A DNA stretch of 64,000 nt from Datura wrightii (Eukaryota; Streptophyta; Magnoliopsida; Solanales; Solanaceae), in NCBI GenBank assembly GCA_035772735.1, contig JASDFA010000003.1, positions 56,230,501-56,294,500 on the forward strand, in the 5' to 3' direction. The notes beneath the pieces were generated by a model, which saw only the letters and a list, made by a program, of their open reading frames with translations, searched no databases and was not told where the DNA came from. Both the position numbers and the translations under genes were made by a program. This document shows positions 1-12,099 of the stretch, one piece after another (the first letter of the stretch is position 1; each line of letters opens with the position of its first letter).

Positions 1-195
1 TGACCACGAGTCGTTACATCGCCCGTAGGGACCCTGAGTCCCTCATCATCCCAAGCCTTCCCCACGAATCACTTGACGACTCGTTTGGCCTCCTCACGGG
101 TCGTTAAGTAACCCGTTCTGCAACTGCTGCAACATTTTCCAGTTTTTCTCCTGATTGACTTTCGGACTTGATCCTTGGGTTCTTGGGGTATAACA
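1..195 (-). repeat. Element A 3' LTR, U3 terminal part only
   Basis: The sequence matches 7330-7528 closely, which identifies it as the other LTR of element A. It ends in ATAACA, directly followed by a pyrimidine run that is the polypurine tract on the minus strand. It contains several ACGAGTCGT-like palindromic words. The rest of this LTR lies left of the window. Confidence 0.9.
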
Positions 196-209
196 ATATC
201 TCCCCCTTG
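196..209 (-). other. Polypurine tract of element A
   Basis: On the minus strand this reads as a purine run (CCAAGGGGGAGATAT) ending exactly at the 3' LTR start TGTTATACC. This is the usual plus-strand DNA primer position. T2 and T3 have the same arrangement at 17564 and 39640. Confidence 0.8.
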
Positions 210-464
210 GGAACATTCATCCTTGAATGTTAGAAACAAGCAGAAAACCCATAAACAAAGGATCACTATATATATAGATGCTAATCATTAACATTCAAGC
301 TGAAAAGTGACCGAACGACTACCCCTGAAGAGAATCACATAGCTGGTCAGAGTTCAGACATCACATACATATAGCATATCATAAAACAAACTTATTCACA
401 TGAATAGAACATTAAAAAAACTAATTAGAGGTTTAGGGAAAAAATTTGATACCTCAAACTAAAC

Positions 465-1897
465 CTTAGCTGGTAGGGAACAAATGGGGGTATTTAGCCA
501 TCATATCCGCTTCGGTCTCCCATGTGGCTCCCTCGACATGCTTATTCCTCCATAATACCTTACTGAGGCTACTTACTTGTTCCTCAGTCTACGAACCTAA
601 CGGTCCAAGATTTCAAACCGGAATTTCCTCATAACTGAGACTATCCTTCACACCAACACTTTCCACTGGAACCACTAAGGCTGGGTCTCCCAAGCACTTT
701 TTCAAGAGCGATACATGAAATACGGGATGAACTAAAGCCAACTCTAAGGGTAAATCTAACTCATAGGCTACTTTACCCACTCTCCTTATAATCCTGTATG
801 GGCCAATATAGTGGGACTAAGCTTCCCTTTCTTTCCGAATCTCATTACTCCCTTCATGGGAGATACCTTCAGAAACACCCAATAACCGACCTCGAACTTA
901 AGCTCCCTTCTCCTCATATCTACATATGACTTTTGGCGACTTTGAGCCGTTTTCAGCCTTCCCTTATCAACTAAACTTTCTCCATAGCCTCATGAACTGA
1001 GTCTGGCCCCACTAACGAAGCCTCACGAACTTCAAACTACCCAATGGGTGATCTACACCTTCGCCCGTAAAGAGCCTCGAACAGTGCCATTTGTATGCTG
1101 GAGTGATAGCTATTGTTGTAGGCAAACTCAATGAGAGGCAAATGCTCGTCCCAACAACCCTTAAAGTCAGTGACGCAACCTCTCAACATGTCCTCAAGAG
1201 TCTTGATAGTCCGCTCTGCCTGACCATCAGTTTGCGGATGAAACATCGTGTTAAGCTTGACTTGAGTACCAAGTCCCTTTTGAAAAGACTTCTAGAACTA
1301 AGAGGTGAACTGTGTACCTCTATCTGATATAATGGAAAAGGGATCTCCATGCAACCTAACCAACTCTCGGAGGTACAACTTTGCATAATATTCTACCGAA
1401 TCGGTGGTTTTGGCCGGTAGGAAATGAGCAGCCTTGGTCAACCTTTCCACCACAACCCAGATGGAGTCATGCTGTCTATGAGTGCGGGGCAAACCTGTCA
1501 CAAAGTCCATGTTGCTTTCTTCCCACTTCCAAGTAGGAATACTGATGTCTTGAAGTACACCCCCTGGTCTCTGATGCTCGAATTTCACCTATTGGCAATT
1601 CAGGCACTTGGCTACAAATTCTGCAATATCCCTCTTCATGCCATTCCACTAATAGATTTCCCGCAAGGCATGATACATTTTGGTGGCACCTGGTTGGATA
1701 TAATATCTGGATCCGTGAGCCTCATGCAACATCCGACTCATCAAATCCCCTACATTCGGAACACATAAGTCACCCTGGTACCGAAGCACACCATCTCCCT
1801 CTTTGGAGAAGGCTTCTATTTTCTGACTTTGAACAACTTCTTTCAACTTTACCAATATCGGGTCCTCATCTTGCTTAGCCTTTACCTCTGTTACCAA
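465..1897 (-). pseudogene. Element A integrase with chromodomain-like C-terminus (decayed)
   Basis: Integrase inserts the cDNA into the nucleus; the chromodomain is thought to steer it to chromatin. The zinc-binding N-terminal region is around 1897-1649 (LHEAHGSRYYIQPGATKMYH). The catalytic core shows MDFVTGLP (first Asp) and ISDRGTQFT (second Asp) at about 1510-1298, then TDGQAERTIKTLEDMLR with the Glu at 1246-1190. Left of that are remnants of the linker and of the block that in T2 and T3 reads NKEVASVKVLWRNQ and PHLF. The pieces share one frame but are split by stops. The real stop is probably the TAA near 467. Confidence 0.85.
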
Positions 1898-1999
1898 GGA
1901 TGAATTTGACCCATTCTGAACTACTATCCCACCATCAGTCGAGCGGACTAGCTAACTCCCAACCGTGCAAGTCGATGTACCTCCTTTACCAGCTCCTTC

Positions 2000-2735
2000 C
2001 TGTCTTCACTCACATGTGACACACTTCCCCTAGAAAGTCTACTAAGGGCGTCTGCTACCACGTTGGCCTTACCCAGGTGGTAAAGGACACTAATGTCGTA
2101 GTCCTTAAGTAGCTCTACACCTCTGTTGCCAAAGATTTAGTTCCTTCTGTGTGAACACAAATTGTAAACTCTTGTGATTTGTGTATACATTTACATGAAC
2201 CCCATACAAGTAGTGTCGCCATATCTTTAAAGGAAATACCACCGCGGCCAACTCAAGATCATGGGTTGGGTAGTTCTTCTCATGAGTTTTTAACTGTCTG
2301 GAAGCATATGCTACGACTTTCCCGTGCTGCATCAATACACATCCCAGTCAGACCCTCAAAGCATCACAATATACAAGGAAGCCATCGGTACCCTCCGGTA
2401 AAGTCAATACCGGTGCTAAAGTGAGACTGGTCTTCTTTCCTGGAAGCTCTTCTCACAAGCCTCCGACCATTGGAACATCACCTTTTTCTGAGTGAATCTT
2501 GCCAATGGGGCTGCAACGGATGAGAAACCTTCCCCGAACCTCCAATAGTAACCTGCTAAGCCCAAAAAGCTTCTGATCTCTTAAGGGTTTACCGGTCTGG
2601 GCCAGTTCTTTACTGCCTCTATTTTCTGGGAGTCCACCCTTATAACTTCGCTTGACACTACATGCCCTAAGAATGCAACTGATTTTAGCCAGAATTCATA
2701 GTTGCCAAACTTGGCGTATAACTGGTTGTCTTTGA
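2000..2735 (-). pseudogene. Element A RT thumb and RNase H (decayed)
   Basis: RNase H degrades the RNA strand during reverse transcription. Visible on the minus strand are VYCDA near 2380 (first catalytic Asp), LMQHGKVVAYASRQLK at 2335-2285, and THDLELAAVV with the Glu near 2260, followed by YTNHKSLQFVF where the family usually has TDHKSLQ (Asp replaced by Asn). A stop follows VYCDALRV. This segment is in a different frame from the RT to its right, so a frameshift lies between 2740 and 2335. Confidence 0.8.
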
Positions 2736-2739
2736 GGGT

Positions 2740-3864
2740 CTAGAGTACTACCCTCAGGTGTGCTACATGCTCCTCCTCGCTCCAGGAGTATAACAATATG
2801 TCATCAATGAACACGATCACGAAGATATCCAAGTATGCCTTAAATACCCTGTTCATCAAATCCATAAAAGTTGTAGGGGCATTGTTTAGTCCAACAGACA
2901 TAACAACAAATTCATAATGGCCATACCGGGTTCTAAAAGCAGTCTTTGGGATGTAATTCTCCCGAACCCTGAGCTGGTGATACCCGGAACGGAGATCTAT
3001 CTTAGAGAAGTATTTGGAACCCTGATGCTGGTCGAATAAGTCATCGATCCAGGGTAAAGGGTATCTATTCTTGATAGTGACCTTGTTCAACTGTCTATAG
3101 TCAGTACACATATGTAGGGAACCATCTTTCTTCCAGAAGAACAACACTGGGGCACCCCATAGGGACTTACTCGGTCTAATGAAACCCTTATCTAGCAAAT
3201 CCTTCAACTGCTCCTTTAACTCTTTTAGTTCGGCTGGGGCCATACAGTAAGGAGGGATTGATATGGGTTGCGTGTCAGGCAATAGATCAATTTCAAAATC
3301 AATCTCGCTCTCGAGAGGAATACCTGGTAGGTCATCTGGAAATACCTCGGGATATTCACACACCACCGGAACTGACTGAATGGTCGTGGTCTCAGACATG
3401 ACATCCTTAACCCTAACCAAATGGTAAACACAACCCTTGAAAATCATTTTTCTAGCCTTGATATAGGAGATAAAGAGACCTACAGGTACTGCTGAACCAC
3501 CCCTCCATTCTAAAACTAATTCACTAGGAAACTGAAACTCCACTGCCTGAGTTTTGTAGTTAACAGAAGCATAACATATAAACAACCAATCCATGCCTAA
3601 GATGATGTCAAAATCAGTCATAGCCAATTTTACCAAGTTTGAGAAGGTAACCTTATGTAATACTGTAATAGGAAAACCTCTATATACCCGCCTTGCTATG
3701 ACTGAATCACTAACCGGGGTAGAGACAGAAAATGGTTCAGACAAGATTTTAGGACTAACACCAAAGTAACTAGCAATGTAAGGTGTCACAAAAGATAATG
3801 TGGCCCCCGGATATAAAAAAGCATAAGCATCAATATAATAAACTCGCAACATACCCGTAACCAC
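2740..3864 (-). pseudogene. Element A protease and reverse transcriptase (longest open part, 374 codons)
   Basis: The longest open stretch of element A, in the same frame as gag to its right, so gag-pro-pol was a single polyprotein here. The protease site reads FLYPGATLSFV near residue 18; the family has LLDPGATLS, so the catalytic Asp is Tyr. A retropepsin-like IILGMDWL follows near residue 90. RT motifs follow in order: PPYCMAPAELKELKEQLKDL, DYRQLNKVTIKNRYPLP, FSKIDLRSGYHQ, PKTAFRTRYGHYEF, and the active-site box VIVFIDDILLYS near residue 355. The RT core looks intact while the protease does not. The ATG at 3864 is internal, not a true start. Confidence 0.9.
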
Positions 3865-3960
3865 ATCGGGAGAAGTCTCCTGCTCCTGTTGAGAGCCCAG
3901 TGCATAAAATCGGTTCTGGCGCTGGCCGCCAGCTGAGCCAGTTGGAGCACTCTGCTAAGT

Positions 3961-5097
3961 TTAACGTGCAACTAGGATGGCTGAACTGGCTGCTGAAGTG
4001 TGGGCTCCACTACCCCCTGAGCTAGCTGCGCGGCAATCCCTAAGTCTGTGTCGGGGTTTGCCACACCCAAAACAAGCTTTTGAGCCCACCAAACATTTTC
4101 CTAGGTGGTTCTTGCCACAAGTAGCACAAGATGGGAATGTGCGCTCTGTGCGCATGCTGTTTTGACTCCTCAAACCTGAGGCCCTACTCCCCTGGCCGTC
4201 TAGTGGCCTGGATGGAGTACTAGTTGAATATGGTGCTGGTGCAATGGACCTGTGCTGGGATTGCTGGTGAAATTCACCCCTTGGCTTAGGCTGGGAGAAC
4301 CTGTGGCTATCAGTTTTTGCCATTTTGGCCTCTCTTTACCTCATATGAGTTGCTTCCATCTGTTGAGCATAGAGCACTATCTGTGGGTAGTCCATATCCT
4401 GATGTAGCATGGTTGTTCTGCAGTCTTTGTCCAGATACTCCGCTACTCCTTGCACGAACCTGCTCACCCGCGCCCTTTGATCCATCACTAACTCCAGGGC
4501 ATATTTTGACAGGCGAATGAATTCAAGTGAATATTCCAGCACCGTCACCATTCCTTGCTTAAGGTTGACAAACTCAATTGCTTTCAGTTCCCTCATCTCC
4601 CGAGGGAAGAACCAGTCGAGAAAGGTTATGCGGAACTCATCCCAGCTGATAGGGCCCGCTCCCACTACCCTGCTATCCCTCCATTGCTTGAACCAAGTGT
4701 AAGTGACCTCCTTCATCTTATAAGAGGCCAAATCAACACATTCCTCACTTGTCACTCCCATGACCTGAGTGACCTTCAAAATCTCTTTGATGAACTTATA
4801 TGGATCCTCGTACACCTTTGCCCCTGTGAAGCCGGGAAGGTTCATCCTTAGAAAGTCTCTGACCTAGTCAGCCGCTGCATTGCCGTTCTGAGGAACAGGT
4901 GTAACAGCTTGCTAGTTGACCTGAGCAGTCAACGCATGCGTCAACATTTGAATAGCCTCCCGAAACTCGGCATGGGCAGGTGGCTCGGGCGCCTGGGGCT
5001 CCAGTAAATGTGGGGCTTGCTGACACCCATCATCATTGCCACCCCCGTGGCCTTCATCATTTCTGTTCCTCCTTCTGATTATCCTTCTGGGAGCCAT
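3961..5097 (-). pseudogene. Element A gag with two zinc knuckles (in-frame stops)
   Basis: Gag forms the virus-like particle and binds element RNA. The likely start is the ATG at 5097 (MAPRRIIRRRNRNDEGHGG), a basic, low-complexity start shared with T2 and T3. The core includes WFKQWRDSR, FLDWFFPREMRELKA and SLEFIRLSKYALELV. The nucleocapsid end has CATCGKNHLGKC and CFGCGKPRHRLRDC (a CX2CX4HX4C knuckle). In-frame stops interrupt it near 4910, 4866 and 4337, but frame is kept from 5097 through 3961 and into the protease. Confidence 0.88.
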
Positions 5098-5293
5098 AAG
5101 TTTCTGCAATCGCGAAACACACGAATTAGACAAAGGGAGAGATTTTGACCGCACGACAGAGATCATGAAAGAAGGGAACATTTCCTAAAACATTCAGTAG
5201 CCTCTTCGTCATAAGTGTGGTGCGTTACACACCCATGAAAAAGACTCTACCTAACGCGACTTTCAGACTCCCTAGGACACATCTAAACCTATG

Positions 5294-5305
5294 GCTCTAA
5301 TACCA
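5294..5305 (-). other. Primer binding site (tRNA-iMet type), element A
   Basis: The minus strand reads TGGTATTAGAGC, one base from the common plant iMet site TGGTATCAGAGC, four bases inside the 5' LTR boundary. T2 has the same variant and T3 the exact form. Confidence 0.85.
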
Positions 5306-5309
5306 AGTT

Positions 5310-7528
5310 TTTCACAACCTGAGAGTACACCCTGATCGTAGACACGAGACAAGAAGCCCCGAGAGACCCCAAGTCAACCCATGGCGTGAGCACAATACTA
5401 ATTCATTCATAAAAGGCGGAAGACTTAACTTATCAATCATAAGCTAACTGAAAATCGTATCATGAATTGTAAGGTATGATAAACCAAAATACATCCACCA
5501 ATGACAAAATACTACACATAAGTCTGAAAGCCTCTAATCGTAAAAAAATAGGTTGAAGGGACAAGACCCAAACTAACCCAAACATTTGGAAAATGTAAGA
5601 TAATTTAACAAGTCCGAACATGAAGCCCTCGGATCATAAGGACTCATCACTAGAGATTTAGCGGAACTGAGCACGAACTAGGGAATGATACTGAGCCTGC
5701 GAACCAGATCTTGAAAATATATGGGTCAGTACTTTCCAAGTACTGAGTAAGTAAGGTATGCAAAACAATGCTTAACAACATAAAAGTTATAGGAGTGGGG
5801 ACATCATGATCATAATACCGAAACCATAAGTATATTGTAAGGCTCAATATTTCCAAATATATTCATAAACTCGTCAAAGTCATAACATGCGGGGAAAACA
5901 TTTCATAAATCCTAACTTGAGCCAAAAGAGCATAATCATGTGTATTTCAAAACCATGAGAAACAATGGGATATTTCTATAACCGACATACTCCACATAAG
6001 CACACATGAAGTCCGACTTGTACGCCTAGTCGGGAGGCCGTTCATACCTTGCCAATGGTATGAACTATGAAGGTGTGATATCACTTATGAAGGCCCCGTA
6101 GGGCATAGGGGACAGTCACTGAGGAGGTCCCAAACATGATCCTACATTGGCACGTAGTTTTGAGATTCGGGGCGTAACCTAGGCCCCGAACCTACTCGGT
6201 GTTAAGTACTACTCCCAAAACATGCAACGTGCTCATCGCATTCATAACATGACATGCAGGCTAGTGAAAACATGGGAATCATGACATACTTGAGAATTCA
6301 TATTACTAGCCATGGTATTGGGCCCGTGAGTCAGCCAAAGACATAGTTCATGAATCATTCACGCCATCTAGGGCATGGCCCAAAATCTTAATCATGTTTG
6401 AAATGCTTAATTCATGTGAAACATGGTCATGACAACACGAGAAATAGAAAACTTTAAGACATGCTTTAAATTCAAAAATTCATATCATGCTTGCGAAATC
6501 ATTATGAACATAAATTTTACTAAAAATCCCTCATAATTGGACATCCATACTTTTAGGGTATTAAATCAGGGAATATAAAATAAATACAAGTAAAATCAGC
6601 CCAAACACTTCAAAACCTACAATTGAAACACAATACCACAAGCTCATGTAAACTTTTGAGGAATCATGCAAACGGGGTTAAGACCCATAAGAATTTAGTA
6701 TGTTAAACATAGGAAATGGGAAGAAATAGGAACGGGTAGGGACTAAACTACCCTTCGAACCCCACATACCTGGAAATTTCGAGTCTCCTAACTTCCTTGA
6801 AAACCCTAGGTATATTCTTGAAGAATTTTGGAGAAGACACTTGAATTCCCTTTCCTCCATCCTCTCTAATCTTATATGAATAGAAATGAAGTTTTTAGGA
6901 ATGATTCCCCTTTAAAAGACCAGGTCCCGACCTCAAAACAATGTAGTTTAGGTTTTAGGAGGGTAGGAAATTATGAGAAGGCCCTTACTAATTCGTAGAA
7001 AATAACTATCAGGTGACTGAAAGGGCGACCTGACGATTCGTTGCCAAGAGCGACGGGTCGTTTGTTCTTTTCATCAAGTACACTGGAAATTTTCCTTTTC
7101 TCTTAATGGAGGACATGACGACTCGTTCCCCGGTGATACGACTCGTTACGTCCCTTTTGTCAAGTACACTGCCTTGTTGTTCAAGAAGATTCAATTTGCT
7201 TGGTAATGGCCCTCCTAACGGGTCGTTAGGACTGATAACGACTCGTTAGGTACCATCCGTTAAGTACACTAGATAGGCCTTACTATCTTACTCTAGGACC
7301 AGCCCACGACTGACATGACAACTCGTGGTGTCTGACCATGAGTTGTTACATCGCCCGTAGGTACCCTGAGTCCCTCATCATCCCAGTCCTTCCCCACGAT
7401 TCACTTGACGACTCATTTGGCCTACCTTACGATTCGTTAAGTGACCCATTCTGCAACTGCTGCAACATTTTCTAGTTTTTCTCCTAATTCACTTCCGGAC
7501 CTGATCATTGGATTCTCAGGGTATAACA
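5310..7528 (-). repeat. Element A 5' LTR (about 2.2 kb)
   Basis: It aligns by eye with the LTRs of T2 and T3 from the TGTCACGACC-like start (here TTCACAACC, with the terminal G mutated) to the GTATAACA end. It holds no coding sequence. U3 lies at the right. An array of ACGA-N-TCGT palindromes fills about 7010-7450. The long A+T-rich R/U5 part has no recognisable gene. Confidence 0.88.
7010..7460 (-). promoter_or_regulatory. U3 array of ACGASTCGT palindromic words, element A
   Basis: Near-identical short dyads repeat irregularly, for example ACGACTCGT at 7118-7126 and 7138-7146, and the perfect 13-bp TAACGACTCGTTA at 7236-7248, with variants such as ACGGGTCGT and ACGATTCGT between. It sits at the start of U3, upstream of transcription. 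A regulatory role is inferred from position and repetition only. Confidence 0.55.
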
Positions 7529-7856
7529 CTATAGCTGGCGTGACGCGCCAACCCTTGAACTTCAAAGAACTCTGCACCAAAGTTAGTGTTATGGGTTGCA
7601 TGGGGTGCTAGGTCCTAAACTTTTGAGTAGAATTTGACCAACATCTTGGTGAGATAAGAGGAGTGGAGTGCCCAAAACATCCTGGACTTAGTAAAATTTT
7701 CCAACATTCTGGTGCTTTGGATGGAGTGGGGTGCTAGAAGGGTTCTAATTCTCAGAAATTTGACTAACACTCTGGTGCTTTGAGTGGCGTGGGGCGCCCT
7801 GAGGGTCTAGTTCAGAAATTTTGCTAACACCTTAGTGGTATGGCTCGCGTGGTGGT
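7529..7856 (+). repeat. Inverted fragment of the B-family LTR with a tandem GGCGTGGGGCGCC-type unit
   Basis: Several degenerate units of very roughly 80 bp contain AAATTTGACTAACA followed by a GC-rich word such as GTGGCGTGGGGCGCC. The start (CCCTTGAACTTCAAAGAA, near 7550) is the reverse complement of 9000-9020 in the adjacent B LTR, so this is a piece of the same LTR family in opposite orientation. There is no coding potential. Confidence 0.65.
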
Positions 7857-9485
7857 CAAGTAATATAGGATTGTTAAGTCCAGATATCATACCCACAGAG
7901 ACTTGTCAATTTAATAATTATAAGGTTGTCACTTTAATTTCACAATTCTATAAATAGTTAAAATAAAGATTGGTTTGAGAAATTAAACTATCAAAACTTT
8001 AAATATCAAATTAACTAAAAAAATAATTATGAGATTGATTGTGTTTCGATGATGATAAGAGTCTAGGGCAATGGAACTTGGTTGGTTTCAAGGTGAGTTT
8101 TCAAGACATAATTATACTAGTATGATTCTTCCTGTGATTGTTAGTTGCAAGTTACTATCTTATTTCTTGCCACTATCCCTAGCATCCAAGAACTATTTTA
8201 TGAACTCTAACGTCTATATCCCTATGGTCGCAGGAGAACAATGAAACGACGAATATGCCTACTTGTATATCAACTAAATGGGGTTGAAGTGTATATCCCT
8301 ATCCTCAACAACAACTTCTATCCTATTACCAATGGGTTTAAGGGTCTTTGAATTCCTTTTCTGTATTTATCTTACCCTTTCGATTCCCTTTTCCAAGTTC
8401 AATCGAAAGCCAACGGATTACTTACAAGGTGATCAATCTCATAAATAATAAATTAACTCAAATAAATACAAAAATCATAACTGAATAATCGAAACTAGAT
8501 TAATTTAGTCTTTCAAACATTCAACCATCCACCATGGTCAAAACCCTAGAATATAAGTTTAGTCACTCATAGAAAAGCGGAAAAATGAATATTTCGTCAT
8601 CATCATATGAAAATACAAGTAAAGAAGAGAAAAACCTAGTGTTGAACTTTGTCTTCCTCTAAAACGGCTAACAAGCCTCCACAAATGAACTACCAAATTG
8701 AAAAAATGATCAAATGATATGTAACAAACAACCTAAGTCATATAATTATAGATGAGCCTTCAAATGATACTTTTCCCTCCAAAACTTGGATTTAAAATCA
8801 ACATTTTCTGCCCATGAATGACCCTGGCGCACTGTCCGACTTATCTCACCATATAGTTAGTCAAATTTCTAATAATTTCAGCTTTACAGAGGCCCTGGCG
8901 CACCGCCCCCTCTGTCTTGCCAAGGTGTTTGTCAAATTTCTCTAAGTCTGGACTTCTCGGGTGCGGGGCACCACTCATATCGCCAAGGTTTGTGAAATGC
9001 AATTCTTTGAAGTTCAAGGGCTGGCATGGTAAACGATAAACCAAATACCTACTATAGGCCAAGCAGCTAGGAAGAAGTGTAACGAACGAGAGTTGTTGAA
9101 ACTAGCATATTGGAAAATCAATCGGCCAAAATAACCATGAGCAGCTACGATATTATAAGTTTCTTCCTCTTGATCGAATTTGTAACCTTCATTAGCAGAT
9201 TCATTTTCTCCAGCCGTAGCACCAAACTAAAGTTTTGTTTTATGAAGTTTGGTACTTGGTGCGGGGCACCAACCATAGCAACAGGCCCTTCAGGTCCTCA
9301 AATCTTCACTACTTGGATCATTTTGAGTCTATTTTGTTTAGTTTCCTGCTCAAATCAACTCAAATCATTTGTTAGCACATAAATAACACATACACGAATT
9401 TAAGCATAAATTAAGGATTATAAACTCAAAACATGATCAAATAAGGGTAAAAACATGGAAAATGGGCATAGAAATATGCCCAACA
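7857..9485 (-). repeat. Element B left (3') LTR
   Basis: From about 7969 it pairs with 12609-13943. On the minus strand it begins TGTTGGGCATA. A perfect hairpin (GGGCATA, loop GAAA, TATGCCC) lies at 9464-9481 next to the terminus. Inside are GC-rich words (for example the perfect TTGGTGCGGGGCACCAA at 9256-9272). No coding region is seen. Confidence 0.8.
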
Positions 9486-11530
9486 TTACTACCTTGCACT
9501 TAAACCATTGTTCGTCCTCGAACAATCCTTAAAAAATACCTAAACTCATGTTTCACCATCACACTTAACACCTCTATCAACTCATACTCAACCAACTAGC
9601 AGGGAGAATAGATAAAGTGGTTTATCATAAGCAGCACAATTTGATCAAGCATATACGAAAGCTTCACAATCAAGTTCACACAACCTCTATAAATGACTCA
9701 TCTTTTCAACACAAAGAGCCAACATGATTAAATGTGACACATGCAACAAGTAATACACCGAATAAGACCTCTTGTGCCCCTCACTTTTAGTGATGTTTCT
9801 CTCACAAATTCATCAAGGTAAATACATGGAACACAATAACTAAGCACACTCATGCTCACAAGTGATGTAATGCACATATGTAACATACCATAGGCTTGCC
9901 CTTCATCTACGTTAAGACTACCTAATTGCTTCAAGAGATTAACATCAAAAGGACTTTTCTTGGTTTTAATGTCAGCTAAGGGATGGGTAGGATTGATATT
10001 TCATTTTATAGTGACTACCACCCTAAGCTCTTTTAAGACATATTCCACTTTTCTTGTCTACCACCTATTTCCTTGTTTGTTCACCTTTCATCTACTCATC
10101 CTTGTCTTTTCTTTCATGCCCCAATTTTCACTACTTGACTGCTAGTTTTCCTACCCATTAAATAACTAAGGATTTTGCAATTAAAGATCTCTTTTTCATT
10201 TCCCTAGTAGCAAGTAGACAACACAATTTTATGGGAACCCCTTTTTCTCACTTTTCTTTTCCTACCACAATTTTTTTCTTTTTCCCTTGCAATATACATT
10301 GATGGACCTTAACTTTCAAGTCTCAAAGTGCCTAAGACTACTTAGGATCAAACATCTAAGGTCTTACACAAAAAATTGGATTAAGGTATTTTCATGGCTA
10401 AGAAAGAATAACACTTTAGGCTCAAAGGGGGTTAACTAGGAAGAATGATTAGGAGGGTAAAACAAATGTAGGAAGAAAAAACATGGCTTATACAAAGAAA
10501 TGCCTTGATCATCTCTCAACTCCCTACCAACTAGTTATCCTACATATACTAAGGCAAGTTTTAGATGCTACAATATATACACACAAAGCAATTAAACTCA
10601 TCTCTCATGGCATCAAGAATTTAATTAGTTTCTATAGCTACACATTCACACAATCATATTGAATGACAAGTTTATTCATAATTGAGCCCTAAGGATATGT
10701 TGAGTCAAATTAAAGAGATATGTGTGTCTCTTATGGATCCTCACTCATGCAATCAAGATGACCACTCTATTTACTCCAGTATAGTAGCTAAGTAGAATAT
10801 CAACAAGCATACAAGCGGATGACCTATGACTCAATCCTAAAAAAATAAAAAAACGTGACGAATCTTCCCTTAAGACGATCATCATCCATCTATCATAGGA
10901 GACGTCATTACTTTATGACTACAACGACTCAAAAAAATAAAATTTACCCGGTTCAAAGGTCTTCCTTCAAAAAAGATCCGAGGCCATAAGAAAAACCGAA
11001 GCAAGGGTGAGACATGCCATTTTTCAAAAATATTTCAAACAAAAACTTGATGGCATACTCACCCTTAACCTTAAAATTCAAGGAGACACACCCTCACCTG
11101 ACACTTAACGTCTTGCTCTGTGCTCAGAGCAACTAAAATTAAAGATCAAATTAGAGTGAGAAGTTACACCCTAAGGCCCTCTAGGGCCTAGCTATTAGCA
11201 TGCCTTTTGGATGCATGGGACAGAAAACCCCACGCTTAAGCTCAAGACCATTCTCCTTAGCTTTGATTTAGGGTACTCAGACTTCCCCTCTCTACAAAAA
11301 AATTTAATAGTGATACTATATATACAAATAAGACAGTTACACTTTTACATATTGGGTTGCCTCCTAACCAAACGCCTTAGTTATAGTTGTGGGACCACAT
11401 TCATTGGTTGCCTCCCATGCAGTGCCTGATTTAACATTGTGGCATGACTATGGCCCCCGTCACTCCTTCATGCGAGTGGACTTGTGATCATACCAAGGAT
11501 CTGCTAAACTCTCATGCAGCACATGCCGCT
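9486..11530 (-). other. Element B 3' noncoding region
   Basis: Two kilobases with no supported gene. It shares short boxes with the 3' regions of C and D: CCATAGGCTTGCCCTTCAT near 9888, and a CCCTTAAG...TCTATCAT box at 10865-10905. Near 11350-11430 it has two copies of the GGGAGGCAACC-type box found at the end of protease in C and D. There is no ORF3 here. Confidence 0.6.
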
Positions 11531-11537
11531 CAACAAC

Positions 11538-12005
11538 CTAATTACAACCTCTAGGTTCTCCCGCCGGCTTCACTGTGAAGTCCTCATAATGAGGTGGCAT
11601 TCGTGCTGCTCTAAACACTTCAAACACTACCTCCTGACCATCTACCCTCATAGACATCTTGCCTGACTTAACATGTATGATAGCATCGGCGGTGGCTAAA
11701 AATTCTTTCCCCAAAATGAGGGGAACTGCTGTATCTGCCTCATACTCTAAGATTATAAAGTCCACCGGTAGGATGAAAGGTCTTGTCTTTATCAATACAT
11801 CTTCAATTATTCCTTCAGGATAGGCCAAAGATCGGTCCGCAAGCTACAATGGCACTGTGGCATCATGTGGTTCTCCTAGTCCAAGATTTTTGAACAGGGA
11901 TGCAAGCATCAAATTGATGCTCACATCCAAATTTCATAAGGCTAAACCAACTTCCTTGCTCCCAATAGCAACAGGGATAGTGAAGCTCTTGGGGTCGTTT
12001 AGTTT
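11538..12005 (-). pseudogene. Element B retropepsin-like protease (decayed)
   Basis: This is the aspartic protease that matures Gag. The minus strand shows a degraded active-site stretch (NLDVSINLMLASLFKNLG in place of the usual DLGASINLMP) near 11880-11940, then LADRSLAYPEGIIEDVL, PFILPVDFIILEYE, VPLILGKEFLATADAIIH and RVDGQEVVFEVF. In-frame stops occur near 11848 and just before the active site. The frame closes at a stop left of 11538 with no RT following. Confidence 0.8.
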
Positions 12006-12099
12006 CTTGGGAATTTTGTTTATGATCTGGGAACTAAACTCTTCCGTAAGAGCCACAGTTTCAAACTCTGTATGCCTCCTCTTATAGGCCACAATAACC

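Larger units (their letters stand above)
1..7528 (-). mobile_element. Element A: Tekay/Del-like Ty3/gypsy retrotransposon, cut by the window start
   Basis: A minus-strand chromovirus-type LTR retrotransposon. From right to left it has a 2.2-kb 5' LTR, an iMet-type primer site, gag with zinc knuckles, protease, reverse transcriptase, RNase H, integrase, a chromodomain-like tail, a polypurine tract and the end of the 3' LTR. The order protease-RT-RNase H-integrase defines Ty3/gypsy, and the C-terminal chromodomain-like block and long LTRs suggest the Tekay/Del lineage. The frame is broken by stops and at least one frameshift, and the protease aspartate is lost, so it is not autonomous. The right flank is CTATA; the left target duplication lies outside the window. 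Confidence 0.9.

Noticed and set aside
7010..7528. The ACGASTCGT array as a CRISPR-like or satellite array
   Set aside because: Spacing is irregular, the words are short dyads inside a defined LTR, and the DNA is from a plant.
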